A stretch of DNA of 64,000 bases from DLKC01 sp002478885 (GCA_046329585.1 JAXLUI010000002.1:930001-994000), one strand, 5' to 3'; shown: positions 41,744-51,202, counted from the stretch's first letter. A program made the numbers and translations. The notes: generated from the sequence alone by a model not told the origin.

Positions 41744-43228
41744 TTACTTTAACTGAACAACGGCAACAGCAAAAGGCTTAAGCGTAAGAGATGCAGCGGG
41801 CAATGTAGATTTGGTTGCCTCATTGTCGCCGGTACTGATATCGGTAACAGCAAGGCCGGCGCCGTTGGCTTCGGCAGGTAATGCGATCTTTACTTCGCTG
41901 TTGCGTGGGTTAATGAATAATATTTTCTTTCCGGTTGCGGTAATAAATGCCTGGCTAATGACGTCGCTTCCACTGAGTGATGTGCTGACGAGTTTATCAC
42001 CGGGCCCGAAATTGTCTTTTAATAATTTGAGTACCCAGTAACGCGGATTGGGCTGCGCTGTTTCCCAGTTCATCATACTCACATCGGGGTATTGAGAGGG
42101 ATAGCCGACGAGTTGCGATTCGCCGGCCACTTCTATGCCGAGTTTGGTAAGCTCGAGCAAAAGATAAGCATACATGGCGCCTGACAAATTCCAATAGCCC
42201 TTGGGAATATCGCTGCCCGTTTTTGCATTGATGATCGTGCCGATTTCATTGATGGTCGTGATCGTATTTGGCGAAAGACGTTTCCGGATATTTTCAATAT
42301 ACCGTACGCGATCCAAAAAGTAGTTGGCCTTTTCAAAGAATACATATTGCAGGTCCTGGATCTTTTGCCCGCCAAAAGAGGGTGTACCATAAAAGTGGTA
42401 AGAAATACCATCGAGCGGAACGCCTGCTTTATGGTTTTTGGGATTAAGAAAATATTCGAAGTATTCCGGGTTGCTTTCAAATGCAACCGATATGCCAATG
42501 AATTTAGTTGCAGGCGATACTTTCTTCATCTCAGAGACAACTGCATCATAGATTTTTGTATAATCCTTTGGAGAAAGATTGTGCTCGAGATCGGGCTCGT
42601 TCAACACTTCCCAGTAAGATATATTGTAGTGGTGATTTGACTGATGAAAAACGCCCAGTTCGTCGGTGAAGCCCCCTTTTGTATACCAGCTTAACATTCT
42701 TGCATAATAGCCTGCCAGTTCTTTTGCAGTTTCATCCCTGAGCACCTCTCCCTGGTTATAATCCCACCAGACCTGGTAAGCGTCTTCCGGGTAGGTAACA
42801 GGTTTTTCTGTCTTCCACATCCATGCCGGCGTTGTACTGAAATTGATGACGGCAGAGTGGCCTGCAGTTGCGTTCATGATTGCTTCCATTGTGCTGTCTG
42901 CATAAGTAAAATCCCAAAAGGTTTCTGTTTTGGTTGGAGGTTTTAATTCGGCAACAGCCATCTTTGGATAAGGGAACCAGGGCACATAACGAACATAGTC
43001 GGCGCCCAGGTTTTTCAACGCTTTAAATGTTCCCTGGTGAATCGGTGAAGGCGGCCTTACCATGGGATTTTCTACCACCTGTAAGGTGGCGGTTGTCTTG
43101 GAGACATGCTCCACTTTATTCCAGTCGACAATGAGCTTGTTTTCCTGTGCAGGAATGGCTGTCATAAATAACGCAGCGGTTGTCAGCGTGAGCAAATGCC
43201 TGTAAATAAAACGCAAGTCTCTTTTCAT
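41744..43228 (-). CDS. Glycoside hydrolase, GH39-like
   Basis: 494 residues with an N-terminal signal segment (about 1-27, ending AIPAQ). The (beta/alpha)8 catalytic domain has the acid/base Glu in YWEVLNEPDLEHN (NEP) and the nucleophile Glu in TTINEIGTIINAKTG, spaced as in clan GH-A. LKNLGADYVRYVPWFPYPK is an N-terminal strand. The C-terminal ~80 residues form a small beta domain. GH39 members include beta-xylosidases, alpha-iduronidases and rhamnose-linked glycosidases; the locus suggests a linkage near rhamnose. Its start is 19 bp from the stop of the upstream isomerase-like gene, so the two form one unit. Confidence 0.85.
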   Translation of the reverse strand: MKRDLRFIYRHLLTLTTAALFMTAIPAQENKLIVDWNKVEHVSKTTATLQVVENPMVRPPSPIHQGTFKALKNLGADYVRYVPWFPYPKMAVAELKPPTKTETFWDFTYADSTMEAIMNATAGHSAVINFSTTPAWMWKTEKPVTYPEDAYQVWWDYNQGEVLRDETAKELAGYYARMLSWYTKGGFTDELGVFHQSNHHYNISYWEVLNEPDLEHNLSPKDYTKIYDAVVSEMKKVSPATKFIGISVAFESNPEYFEYFLNPKNHKAGVPLDGISYHFYGTPSFGGQKIQDLQYVFFEKANYFLDRVRYIENIRKRLSPNTITTINEIGTIINAKTGSDIPKGYWNLSGAMYAYLLLELTKLGIEVAGESQLVGYPSQYPDVSMMNWETAQPNPRYWVLKLLKDNFGPGDKLVSTSLSGSDVISQAFITATGKKILFINPRNSEVKIALPAEANGAGLAVTDISTGDNEATKSTLPAASLTLKPFAVAVVQLK

Positions 43229-43247
43229 GTGGCTTTGATTATTGTAT

Positions 43248-44675
43248 TCAGCAAACTTTGATTACATCCATATCGAGTAACTGTCCCAGCTTCTCAATCT
43301 TCGAACTGATATGGCCAACGCCCACCGCGCAATGGTGTGCAGGCCCCTGACTGTTCCAATTGTTTACAAATTTCCTGGCGCCTATTGGGAATCTATAGCG
43401 GCTATTTGTGTTGCCTATTTCGAGAATAGGGCCGGAAACAGCTTCCGCTTCTGCAAGCAGCAATATTAATTTATCCTTTTGCTCGACTACACTTAATAAA
43501 GTTACCGGGCCATTCTTGACAGACATTTCCACGGACAGCCCCTGCCCTACTTTGCCATGATATACTTTTAGCGGGCGCACTTTTGTTTTGCCCTCTGCAA
43601 TGGCTATGTGGCCGGGACCATCATGCCCCATCAATACCACGTCGTCTTTAAAATCCATTGCATAGTATTCGGTAAAAGAACCGCCGGCTTCAAAGCTGTC
43701 CATGATCTTCATCGCCTGTGCATTTTTTATCTCGTATTCCCCTGCGACAGGAATGCCTCTTGCAGTAAGCATTGAGTTACCAAGGATAATTGAGCTGATA
43801 GCTTCTTCATTTTCTTTATTACCTGTGCCTTTGTAATAATAAGCCATGGAACCGAGCTGGTATTGTTCAACGAGTTTATCAAGGGCGACAGCAGTGACGG
43901 CAGCTTTTTCCAGTTCACCTGCCGGGCAATCAGGCTGCACATCAAATGTTTCAGCAAAAAGTTTGAGTCTTCCTTTTACCGCTTCAATGGTTACCTGTTT
44001 ACGCAAGGCTGCGAGTTCTTCCACTTCGAGCAGTTCGATATGCCCACCGAAATAAGCATATTGTTCGGTCAGGTCTGTATAAATATCCAGCATACCACTG
44101 TAATAATGCCCCATGCAGCCAAGGCGGTTGTTTTGCATGATGTTCGCCACTGCTGCGGCTTCCACCCACCCGCTTATCTCTTTCCAGCATGCCGGATCAT
44201 GCAGCATACCGGTTACCTGTTGAAATTTTATACCGGTTCGGGTAAACACATTGGCGATCTCGGGAACAGGACAGGCATTGCAAAAGGCCAGCCATTCGCC
44301 GGTCATTTTTGTCCGGTTGCCCATTGCATTGAACACGGCATAATCTATACTTTCCGCGGGAGCAAGATTTAAAATAATTACCGGAACCTTTGCCTTTTGA
44401 ACGACCGGCAGAACAGTCGACGATAATGCGTAAGTGCTTACATATAAAAAGACAATGTCAACATCCTGTTGCCTGAAAAGACGACCCGCCTCAAATGCTT
44501 TATCTGTTGTATCAATAAGCCCTGCATTGATCACGGCAGGATGAATAGCGGCCAGCTTTTCGTGAACAACATGCAGGTAGCCTTCAAGGCGTTCTTTCAA
44601 TCCTTCAAACTGTGGCCAATAGGTATCGAGGCCGATTCCAAATAATCCAATTTTCAGCGCAGATGCTTTTGCCAT
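43248..44675 (-). CDS. L-fucose/L-arabinose isomerase family protein
   Basis: 475 residues. The N-terminal half is a Rossmann-like domain (KIGLFGIGLDTYWPQFEGLK, DVDIVFLYVSTYALSSTVLP, VPVIILNLAP), the centre carries VQPDCPAGELEKAAVTAVAL, MAYYYKGTGNKENE and ILGNSMLTARGIPVAGEYEI, and the C-terminal part has VVLMGHDGPGHIAIAEG with likely metal-ligand His residues. This is the layout of the FucI/AraA-like family. The substrate is unknown; since the rhamnose pathway already has an isomerase, it may handle another deoxy or pentose sugar released by the GH39 and GH106 enzymes. Co-transcribed with GH39. Confidence 0.82.
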   Translation of the reverse strand: MAKASALKIGLFGIGLDTYWPQFEGLKERLEGYLHVVHEKLAAIHPAVINAGLIDTTDKAFEAGRLFRQQDVDIVFLYVSTYALSSTVLPVVQKAKVPVIILNLAPAESIDYAVFNAMGNRTKMTGEWLAFCNACPVPEIANVFTRTGIKFQQVTGMLHDPACWKEISGWVEAAAVANIMQNNRLGCMGHYYSGMLDIYTDLTEQYAYFGGHIELLEVEELAALRKQVTIEAVKGRLKLFAETFDVQPDCPAGELEKAAVTAVALDKLVEQYQLGSMAYYYKGTGNKENEEAISSIILGNSMLTARGIPVAGEYEIKNAQAMKIMDSFEAGGSFTEYYAMDFKDDVVLMGHDGPGHIAIAEGKTKVRPLKVYHGKVGQGLSVEMSVKNGPVTLLSVVEQKDKLILLLAEAEAVSGPILEIGNTNSRYRFPIGARKFVNNWNSQGPAHHCAVGVGHISSKIEKLGQLLDMDVIKVC

Positions 44676-44722
44676 AATTCAATTGATTTGTTGACCATAA
44701 GCCAGTAATACTATTGAGCTTT

Positions 44723-44746
44723 TCTTGCGTCGCACCCTTGTGCTGT
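44723..44746. repeat. Intergenic GTGCGACGCAA element (inverted)
   Basis: TCTTGCGTCGCACCCTTGTG, then CTGTATGC, in the gap between the isomerase-like gene and lldD. Confidence 0.78.
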
Positions 44747-44790
44747 ATGCTTTATTTCAACAACAGCCTGGCAAAGCAACGCCAATAAGC

Positions 44791-45936
44791 TTAGATGATA
44801 TGCTTTGGCAAATCGCTGACCTTTGCGCAGCACACCTGTTCCATCACCTGTTTCAATTGTGCTTTTAAAATAGAAATGGTATGGTTGCCTCCGTCTTTGC
44901 CAAGTGCCGCAACACCGTACATAAAAGACCGGCCCATAAAGGCGAAATCAGCGCCACTCGCTAAAACCCTCGCCACATCGGGGCCTGAGCGCACACCACT
45001 ATCCATCATGATCGTGAGTTTGCCCTTGTATTTTTCAACGATCGGCGGCAATGTCTTTATTGTTGACTGCCCCGCATCCAGTTGCCTGCCGCCATGATTG
45101 GAAACGATGATGCCATCCAATCCAAGCGATAGTGCCATTTCTGTATCTTCTTCGCTCGCCACACCTTTTAAAACGATCTTGCCTTTCCACATATCGCGGA
45201 TCGGTTTTATTCTTTCGGCATTCAGCCTTCCCGAAAATGTTTTGTTCATGAACAAGCCAAGCCGTTTCATGTTGAGGCCTTTTGGCATATAGGGTTTCAT
45301 TGTTGCGAACTCCGGCTGTCCATGGAATAATGTGCGCAAGGCCCATTCCGGCCTGCCCATAATCTGCCATATGTTTTTAGCGGTCATGCGCGGCGGCATG
45401 GCCAAACCGTTGCGGATGTCTCTTGGCCTGAAACCAAAGGCAGGCACGTCGCAGAGCAAAACAAGGACCGGATAATTTGCGGCGGCTGCGCGTTTGATAA
45501 CGCTGTCCCTTATCTCCGGCTCCGCGGGATGGTACAATTGAAACCAGGCCCTGCCTTCCGTTATTTCCCCGATCGTTTCGATGGATGATGTGGAGACTGT
45601 GCTTAGTATAAATGGTATGTTATGATCAAATGCAGCCCTGGCAAGTATTTCAGGCGCACCGGGCCAAATGAGGCCTTGAAGCCCGACCGGCGCAACACCA
45701 AATGGCGCATCGTATACATGGCCAAATAATGCCGTGCGCATATCAGGCGCGCTGTAGTTATCGAGATAGTATGGCTTTAATTCAACCTGTCTTAACTCGG
45801 CAGTATTTTTATAAAGGTTCACATCTTCATTACAGCCGCCGTCGAGGTATTCGAAAGCAAAGCGGGGAATCTTCCTGCGTGCCTGTTTCTTCAGGTCATC
45901 AATAGATGGATAAGCGCTGTTATATTTTATTTCCAT
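44791..45936 (-). CDS. lldD: FMN-dependent alpha-hydroxy-acid dehydrogenase, probable L-lactate dehydrogenase
   Basis: The start is placed at 45936 (MEIKYNSAYPSIDDLKKQAR), the conserved N-terminus; a longer frame adds 14 weak residues. 381 residues. FMN_dh family features: RRKIPRFAFEYLDGGCNED, FGVAPVGLQGLIWPGAPEIL, LSTVSTSSIETIGE, IVLKGVASEEDTEMALSLG, and the active-site His in IIVSNHGGRQLD, then MMDSGVRSGPDVARVLASGA. Such enzymes oxidise L-lactate to pyruvate at the membrane. That suits the locus because rhamnose cleavage yields L-lactaldehyde and then L-lactate. Identification as lactate- rather than another hydroxy-acid-specific rests on context. Confidence 0.88.
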   Translation of the reverse strand: MEIKYNSAYPSIDDLKKQARRKIPRFAFEYLDGGCNEDVNLYKNTAELRQVELKPYYLDNYSAPDMRTALFGHVYDAPFGVAPVGLQGLIWPGAPEILARAAFDHNIPFILSTVSTSSIETIGEITEGRAWFQLYHPAEPEIRDSVIKRAAAANYPVLVLLCDVPAFGFRPRDIRNGLAMPPRMTAKNIWQIMGRPEWALRTLFHGQPEFATMKPYMPKGLNMKRLGLFMNKTFSGRLNAERIKPIRDMWKGKIVLKGVASEEDTEMALSLGLDGIIVSNHGGRQLDAGQSTIKTLPPIVEKYKGKLTIMMDSGVRSGPDVARVLASGADFAFMGRSFMYGVAALGKDGGNHTISILKAQLKQVMEQVCCAKVSDLPKHII

Positions 45937-45988
45937 AATCCTGTTTAATGCTTTATATGTTGCCGGCTTATGTAACACTGTTCAACTT

Positions 45989-46012
45989 CGTTGTGTCACT
46001 CCCTTCGGGGCC
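45989..46012. repeat. Intergenic element, AGTGACACAAC variant (inverted)
   Basis: CGTTGTGTCACTCCCTTCGG between the Dabb and lldD genes. Confidence 0.65.
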
Positions 46013-46027
46013 TTGTCCATCTATCGG

Positions 46028-46324
46028 CTATTGTTCGTAGGGCAGGTAATCAATCTCCATAAACTCAGCAACAGCAGGCAACCAATGATCCTGTATAAAC
46101 TGCACATGCAACGGATGGTTATTGTACTGTTCATACAAAGCTTCATCGGCAAACTCCATTGACAGGCCAAACCCGTAGCCATTTTTTTTGCTGACCTGTT
46201 TCAGGCTTTCAAAATGCTGCACACCCGGAATAGCGGCAAGTTTATGTGCCGCTTCAAAGAACGCTTTTACTCCTGCAGCGTCTACCGATGATTTTAATGT
46301 AAAAATGACAGAATGACGAATCAT
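46028..46324 (-). CDS. Dabb-family (stress-responsive alpha/beta barrel) protein
   Basis: 98 residues, typical for a single ferredoxin-like Dabb domain: IRHSVIFTLKSSVDAAGVKA, GVQHFESLKQVSKKNGYGFG, SMEFADEALYEQYNNHPLHV, QFIQDHWLPAVAEFMEIDY. The conserved His of the first strand and the YxxHPxH-like NHPLHVQF are present. Members are dimeric and often found in sugar-catabolism loci; the reaction here is unknown. It lies 60 bp after the upstream esterase gene in the same direction, so it is probably co-transcribed. Confidence 0.88.
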   Translation of the reverse strand: MIRHSVIFTLKSSVDAAGVKAFFEAAHKLAAIPGVQHFESLKQVSKKNGYGFGLSMEFADEALYEQYNNHPLHVQFIQDHWLPAVAEFMEIDYLPYEQ

Positions 46325-46384
46325 TTATATTATGTTTTTAAAAGTTGGCAACAGTGCTGTGTACATCACCGGCCAATGATTTTT

Positions 46385-47260
46385 TTATTGTATCAACCCG
46401 TGCATGGTTAACCATTCCGAGAACCTGTCCATCCATGAATCCACCGGCAGGCCTTGTGTTTTGGTACCAAAGCCATGCTTGCCTTTTTCATACATGTGCA
46501 GTTCTGCAGGCTGGTTTGCCCCGAGCCATTTCAGGTAAATATGAACACTGTGTGTAGCGAGTCCGAGATCATCGTCGCTGGCTGCAGTAATAAATATGGG
46601 CGTCTGCACCGAAGGCACTGTTGAGCCAATGATGGCACCTTCGTATGCATAAATGGGTGCGAGAAAGTTCGGGCGGTTTTCCTCTGTCGCATTGTATGCA
46701 ACACACATAGTTACCGTGCCACCTGCGGAGAAACCCATGAAGCCAATTTTGTTGGGATCTACCTGGTAGTCTGCGGCATGCTCACGAACATATTTAACCG
46801 CCGTTAATCCATCCTGCATGGCCAGCGGTACAACAGGCGCATTCAGCGAATCAAGTTTTTTAAAATTCTTTGTTGCAAACAAGTTGCCGATGCTGTTTTC
46901 AGGATGTGCAGGATCGGTATGCACCACGCGGTATTTTAAGACAAAAGCGGTGATGCCTTTTGCATTCAAACGCTTCGCCACTTCCGTTCCTTCAAGATCG
47001 AATGCAAGCACATGAAATGCGCCGCCAGGGGCGATGACCACCGCGGTGCCGTTTGGTTTTGCCGGGACATAAGCCGTTATCGTAGGTTGCGATACATCTG
47101 ATGCAATCGACCCGATGTCGACCTTTACCTGCTGCTCTTGCCAGTTCCACTTTTCAGAGCCGGGCGCCGCGCCATTGTACAGTTGAATAACTTTCTGGGC
47201 ATGTATATTTTCATTGAGGCAGAGTAGTAATACAAAGGCAACAAATGACCGTATTTTCAT
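46385..47260 (-). CDS. Secreted alpha/beta-hydrolase, carbohydrate-esterase-like
   Basis: 291 residues with a signal peptide (about 1-21, ending IHAQ). The fold elements are VVIAPGGAFHVLAFDLEGTE (oxyanion region), GFMGFSAGGTVTMCVAYNA (nucleophile Ser in GFSAGG), ITAASDDDLGLATHSVHIYL (acid Asp) and YEKGKHGFGTKTQGLP (His). This is the pattern of the acetyl-xylan-esterase/BD-FAE-like proteins in polysaccharide loci. It may remove acyl groups from rhamnose-containing glycans before GH106 acts. It lies 250 bp downstream of the GH106 gene, across an inverted repeat pair. Confidence 0.87.
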   Translation of the reverse strand: MKIRSFVAFVLLLCLNENIHAQKVIQLYNGAAPGSEKWNWQEQQVKVDIGSIASDVSQPTITAYVPAKPNGTAVVIAPGGAFHVLAFDLEGTEVAKRLNAKGITAFVLKYRVVHTDPAHPENSIGNLFATKNFKKLDSLNAPVVPLAMQDGLTAVKYVREHAADYQVDPNKIGFMGFSAGGTVTMCVAYNATEENRPNFLAPIYAYEGAIIGSTVPSVQTPIFITAASDDDLGLATHSVHIYLKWLGANQPAELHMYEKGKHGFGTKTQGLPVDSWMDRFSEWLTMHGLIQ

Positions 47261-47327
47261 GATCGTTGATTTTACAAGACGGAAGATATTGATTATTTAC
47301 CGGGCTGCAAACCGCTTGTCAGCACCT

Positions 47328-47466
47328 GTTGCGTCGCACACTTGTACGGCATAATATGAGCCGGCAAGCTCACGATCAAGAATAGCCTTTTTCAGGCACT
47401 GGTTATTATTTCCCGGGCTTTCGTTTTGCACAGTTGCGTTATGCAGCACAAGAGTGCGACGCAAGT
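47328..47466. repeat. MITE-like inverted pair of intergenic elements
   Basis: GTTGCGTCGCACACTTGTAC with GGCATAA (47329-47355) faces TTATGCAGCACAAGAGTGCG with ACGCAAG (about 47439-47465). The halves are imperfect inverted repeats about 25 bp long enclosing ~85 bp, in the gap between GH106 and the esterase. The size and structure resemble a MITE, though no target duplication is obvious. Confidence 0.7.
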
Positions 47467-47508
47467 AAAGCCTCCTGCATGCAATGCAGCCGGGTTCATC
47501 ATCATTTG

Positions 47509-50500
47509 CTATTTCCTGTTAACAGACATTACCTGCACCGGCCCCAACAAACCTGCCGGCAACAATTTTGAATTCGCCTGGTAAAAAGGCATGGTTGTAT
47601 AGGTGATTTTATTGGTAACCCCAGGTTGTGCATCGCCGATGAGCCGGTTAACCCAGAGGTCGGTAACTTTTATTTCTATTGTGTTGTCGCCCTGCTTTAA
47701 TGCGCCGGTGACATTGACGCGGAAAGGTTTTTTCCAGAGAATGCCGAGTGATTTTCCATTGACGCTTACCTCCGCAATATTTTTTACCTCTCCGAGGTTG
47801 AGCCATAGCTCTGCATCTTTGGTAAACCAGCTTGCAGGCGCGTTGACCGTTTTCGTATAAGCAGCAGTGCCCGAGAAATATTTTATTCCCGCGTCAGCAT
47901 TTTCTGTAAAAGAGGCGAGCTTATCGAAAGTCGCCGCTGCAGGTGCGCCGCGGTCTTTCTGAAAGCTTACGTTCCATGAACCGTCAACAGTGGCGAGTTC
48001 ATTAGCGTTTACTGCCGGCAACTCAAGCGTGTTGGTTGTTGCCTTATTTTTAAAGATCACGAACAAGGCATCATTTGGTTCCATGTGCAGTTTAACTTTT
48101 GTAACGCCATTGGCGATGCTGTAGGAAAGTGGTTCTGTTTTACCTGTTTCTGCAAACCACAGTTCAGGCACTTTGCCATCCACGCGAAATGTTGCTTCGA
48201 TATCCTGCACATCACCTGTGCGGCTGTTGACCCAATAGATATCGCGGTCATTTGTTTTGCGGTGCACATAAAGCAGCTTTGTATTGCCGTTCGCTTTTGT
48301 ATAGGTAAAATCGGGCGTAATATTGAGTACTTCTTTTAATGATTTGCCTTCCAAAACTTTTGTATTGGCGGAAGACCATATTTCGTTAACGAGCTTATTG
48401 AATTCGGCCTGGTCATCGGCAAGCCCGGTTACTGTAGTTGGTTTAACTCCTGTAACGGTAGCACCTGCTTTTACCAGTGAACTTATTTTACGTAATACAG
48501 GTAACGACATTTTTGTTGCATTACTGTCGAGCACCAACACGCGGTAGGCCATGCCGCTTGTTGTAACCAGTTTGCCATCTTTTACGGAAAGCATATTGAT
48601 GAGCGCGTCTGCATTAATAAAATCGAAGTTGTAGCCTTCCGGTATTGCAGGTAATCCAAAACGGTAGAGGTTAGTGATGTTGTTGTCTTCACCGTAATAA
48701 TATACGACATCCGCAACAAATTTGCCTTGCTGCAGCATGTAGCTGCTTCTAGAGAGATAAGCATTCCATGCAACGGCCTGTTCTGCCCAGGTTTCGTGAC
48801 GCGTGTACCACTGACCAAATGGCCCGAGGCCAAGGCCCGGGATTTTATCGTCAACCGGCTGATGCGGGGAGCAATGAATCACAAACCTGTTAAGGCCGTT
48901 CGCCATTTCGAGATCAACACTCGGTTTTAGATTTTCAGGTGAGTATGACCAGGCCGTCCCTCCAATGCCAAGCGCGGTAAGGCTTTCGGCAGCCACCAGA
49001 TTTTGTCCATAAATATGTGCTACGGATGCAGACTCACGAATGTCTGCGGTATATTTTGTCTGGTCGTTTTGGTTCATGTATATATTCGGTGTCCATAATG
49101 CGGCCATTGGTATGGCGGCTGTTCTTTTCACTTCCATGCCATCTGCAATTATTGCGCGGCCATCTTCATGCGATTCGGAATAACGTTTCATGCCATGCGC
49201 TGCAAGAATTTTTGTAAGGCCATCATAGTGATAGTCTGAAACCATTTCGCTTAAGGTATGCCTGAAATCGAACAGGAATTGTTCACTTGCCTGTGCGCTT
49301 TTAATCACCTGGCCTGTGAGCACGGGCAGCCACGGAAGCATGCTATAGCCGCGGCGTTTTTGAAATTCAGCGGGGAGGTTGGCAGTCCAGTTCTGGGCGC
49401 CGGCTTCCCAACTGTCGGTAACCATGAATTGCAGCCCACCTTTTGCACCCATTAAGCCGCCGGTTGCATTATTGTACTGGGAGAGATAGTTCTCAAAATA
49501 GTTTTTGATGGCCACAGGGTCGAGCTTATCAACTTCGAGTCCTGTCGCCTCCGGAGAAGCAGGATGGTTGTTGATACCCATCAAAGAATAACCAAAACGC
49601 ACTACGTTCCATTCACCCGCAGGAGCTGTCCAGTTCAATGTTCCATCTGCATTGAGTTTGCCGGTGAGATCAATGATATCGTTTGTGGCCACAATATCAT
49701 TTGCTGTTGTGGTTGTTTTTTTATCCAGGTCGCCGACGGGAGCAAATGCCGCTTTCTCTTCAATCATATTAATGCGGTCGGCCGGATGCAACACGATCTC
49801 GGCAATGGCCGTACCCCCGGGGTCTTTTGGATCGGGCGTTCCGCCGAGACCAAAGGCTGCGCCCAGGTTCACCGGTTTTGGCGGGTTCTTTACTGTAACA
49901 CGAAAATATTTTGCGGTGGTTGCGGGTATGCTGATGGTTTGCTGCAACACCGCACCGGGGGTTATGAGACAGATGAACCTGTAATTAATACCATCGTCGC
50001 TGGCCTCGAGCCTGCGGCCATCTTTTGCGTCGGCACCCATTCCGAAAACGCCGGGGTTGCCGCCACCCACCATTGTCACCGCCTTGATTGTTTGTGGCTG
50101 TGGAAAGGCAAACCTTATCCAGCCATAACCTGTAGCGGAATCCCGTGGCAAAAGGTTGGTGTTGCCCAGGTCGCCGTCGGTCAATTGCTGCAACGTAAAA
50201 TTGCCACCGCTTGAAGTAACCACAGCACCCAGGTCACTCAATGATTTATCTGCCGCGGGTAATTTGTAAGCAATGACCGCAATGTCTTTATAAAAATCAT
50301 TTTGCTTCAGGCTTTCTTCAGTCTCACCAAAATCTGTTGACTTTGGAATGTTTTGGTAAGGTCCGGTTACGCCGGCACGTTTAGGTACAACAATATTGGA
50401 AGCACCGCCTTTTACCCGTGTTTCTGTCCATACGATCTTCTTCATGCCATCCGCGGGTTTTACCCATGGACCACCGCTTTCACTCCAGCCCGGTGAACCT

Positions 50501-50853
50501 GCAATAGCCATTTCAAGGTGCAGGGAATCTGCCAGCTTTGTTGTAAACCGGAAAGCATCTTTCCATCCAGGGGTCATATAGGTCAGCCGCTTTTCCACAA
50601 TTTGAGGTGTTGCAAGTGCAGCATCAAAATTCTGGAAGCCGCCGATGCCAACACGGTGCATCCATTCGAGATCTTTACGGATACCATCCTTGCTGATATT
50701 GCCATTCATCCAATGCCACCAGACGCGGGGCTGCGCAGCATTCGGGGGATTGACGAAGCCTTTATATACCGGGTCGTTTGAGGAAGTGGTTACCTGCGAA
50801 AAAGCTGAAACAGATAAGGCCGTTGCAAGAGAAAACAGCAGTAATTTTTTCAT
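47509..50853 (-). CDS. GH106-type alpha-L-rhamnosidase
   Basis: Start at 50853 (MKKLLLFSLATALSVSAFSQ, a signal peptide); an ATG three codons upstream is equally possible. 1114 residues, the family length. The N-terminal region has the GH106 signature PRVWWHWMNGNISKDGIRKD, LEWMHRVGIGGFQNFD. The central part includes VTDSWEAGAQNWTANLPAEF and YSESHEDGRAIIADGMEVKR with candidate catalytic Glu residues. The C-terminus is a jelly-roll (ELWLNLGEVKNIAEVSVNGK, PFRVNVTGALKQGDNTIEI). It should remove terminal alpha-L-rhamnose from pectin side chains or similar glycans, at the surface or in the periplasm. It is the farthest upstream gene of the rhamnose locus. Confidence 0.93.
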   Translation of the reverse strand: MKKLLLFSLATALSVSAFSQVTTSSNDPVYKGFVNPPNAAQPRVWWHWMNGNISKDGIRKDLEWMHRVGIGGFQNFDAALATPQIVEKRLTYMTPGWKDAFRFTTKLADSLHLEMAIAGSPGWSESGGPWVKPADGMKKIVWTETRVKGGASNIVVPKRAGVTGPYQNIPKSTDFGETEESLKQNDFYKDIAVIAYKLPAADKSLSDLGAVVTSSGGNFTLQQLTDGDLGNTNLLPRDSATGYGWIRFAFPQPQTIKAVTMVGGGNPGVFGMGADAKDGRRLEASDDGINYRFICLITPGAVLQQTISIPATTAKYFRVTVKNPPKPVNLGAAFGLGGTPDPKDPGGTAIAEIVLHPADRINMIEEKAAFAPVGDLDKKTTTTANDIVATNDIIDLTGKLNADGTLNWTAPAGEWNVVRFGYSLMGINNHPASPEATGLEVDKLDPVAIKNYFENYLSQYNNATGGLMGAKGGLQFMVTDSWEAGAQNWTANLPAEFQKRRGYSMLPWLPVLTGQVIKSAQASEQFLFDFRHTLSEMVSDYHYDGLTKILAAHGMKRYSESHEDGRAIIADGMEVKRTAAIPMAALWTPNIYMNQNDQTKYTADIRESASVAHIYGQNLVAAESLTALGIGGTAWSYSPENLKPSVDLEMANGLNRFVIHCSPHQPVDDKIPGLGLGPFGQWYTRHETWAEQAVAWNAYLSRSSYMLQQGKFVADVVYYYGEDNNITNLYRFGLPAIPEGYNFDFINADALINMLSVKDGKLVTTSGMAYRVLVLDSNATKMSLPVLRKISSLVKAGATVTGVKPTTVTGLADDQAEFNKLVNEIWSSANTKVLEGKSLKEVLNITPDFTYTKANGNTKLLYVHRKTNDRDIYWVNSRTGDVQDIEATFRVDGKVPELWFAETGKTEPLSYSIANGVTKVKLHMEPNDALFVIFKNKATTNTLELPAVNANELATVDGSWNVSFQKDRGAPAAATFDKLASFTENADAGIKYFSGTAAYTKTVNAPASWFTKDAELWLNLGEVKNIAEVSVNGKSLGILWKKPFRVNVTGALKQGDNTIEIKVTDLWVNRLIGDAQPGVTNKITYTTMPFYQANSKLLPAGLLGPVQVMSVNRK

Positions 50854-51163
50854 GAATGACAAGTTTGAATTTTCAAATGTATTGCCGGCATTCTTTTAAA
50901 CTGTCATGCGCCATCATGGTCGCCACCAAGCATGAAAAAAGATGCAAGTCCGTCGAAAGAAAAGTTGAAAAACAAGCCAGGCCCTGAGCCGCTGTAACAA
51001 AGCCATGCGTATGCCGGAACCCGGTAATGCACCTGGCAGATGTATTGGTTGAAAAATATATCCCGTGGCTGTTGTTAGAAAGAAAGCATTTTTTATATTT
51101 GAAGAAGTGGCGTTTTGCTGATCCGGTGTCAACAACCGTGGGCGTAAATACCTTCGAAAAAGA

Positions 51164-51202
51164 CGAAAGATAAACGAAGGATGAGCGAAGGATGAACGAA
51201 GG
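51164..51202. promoter_or_regulatory. Four CGAAGG motifs at 11-bp period
   Basis: CGAAAG at 51164 and CGAAGG at 51175, 51186 and 51197 with ATGA(A/G)-like linkers, exactly 11 bp apart. It is about 310 bp upstream of the rhamnosidase ATG. It is the second array of this geometry in the window. Confidence 0.45.

Noticed and set aside
49564..50214. 216-codon plus-strand frame opposite GH106
   Set aside because: Antisense shadow; the minus-strand frame is a full GH106 enzyme.
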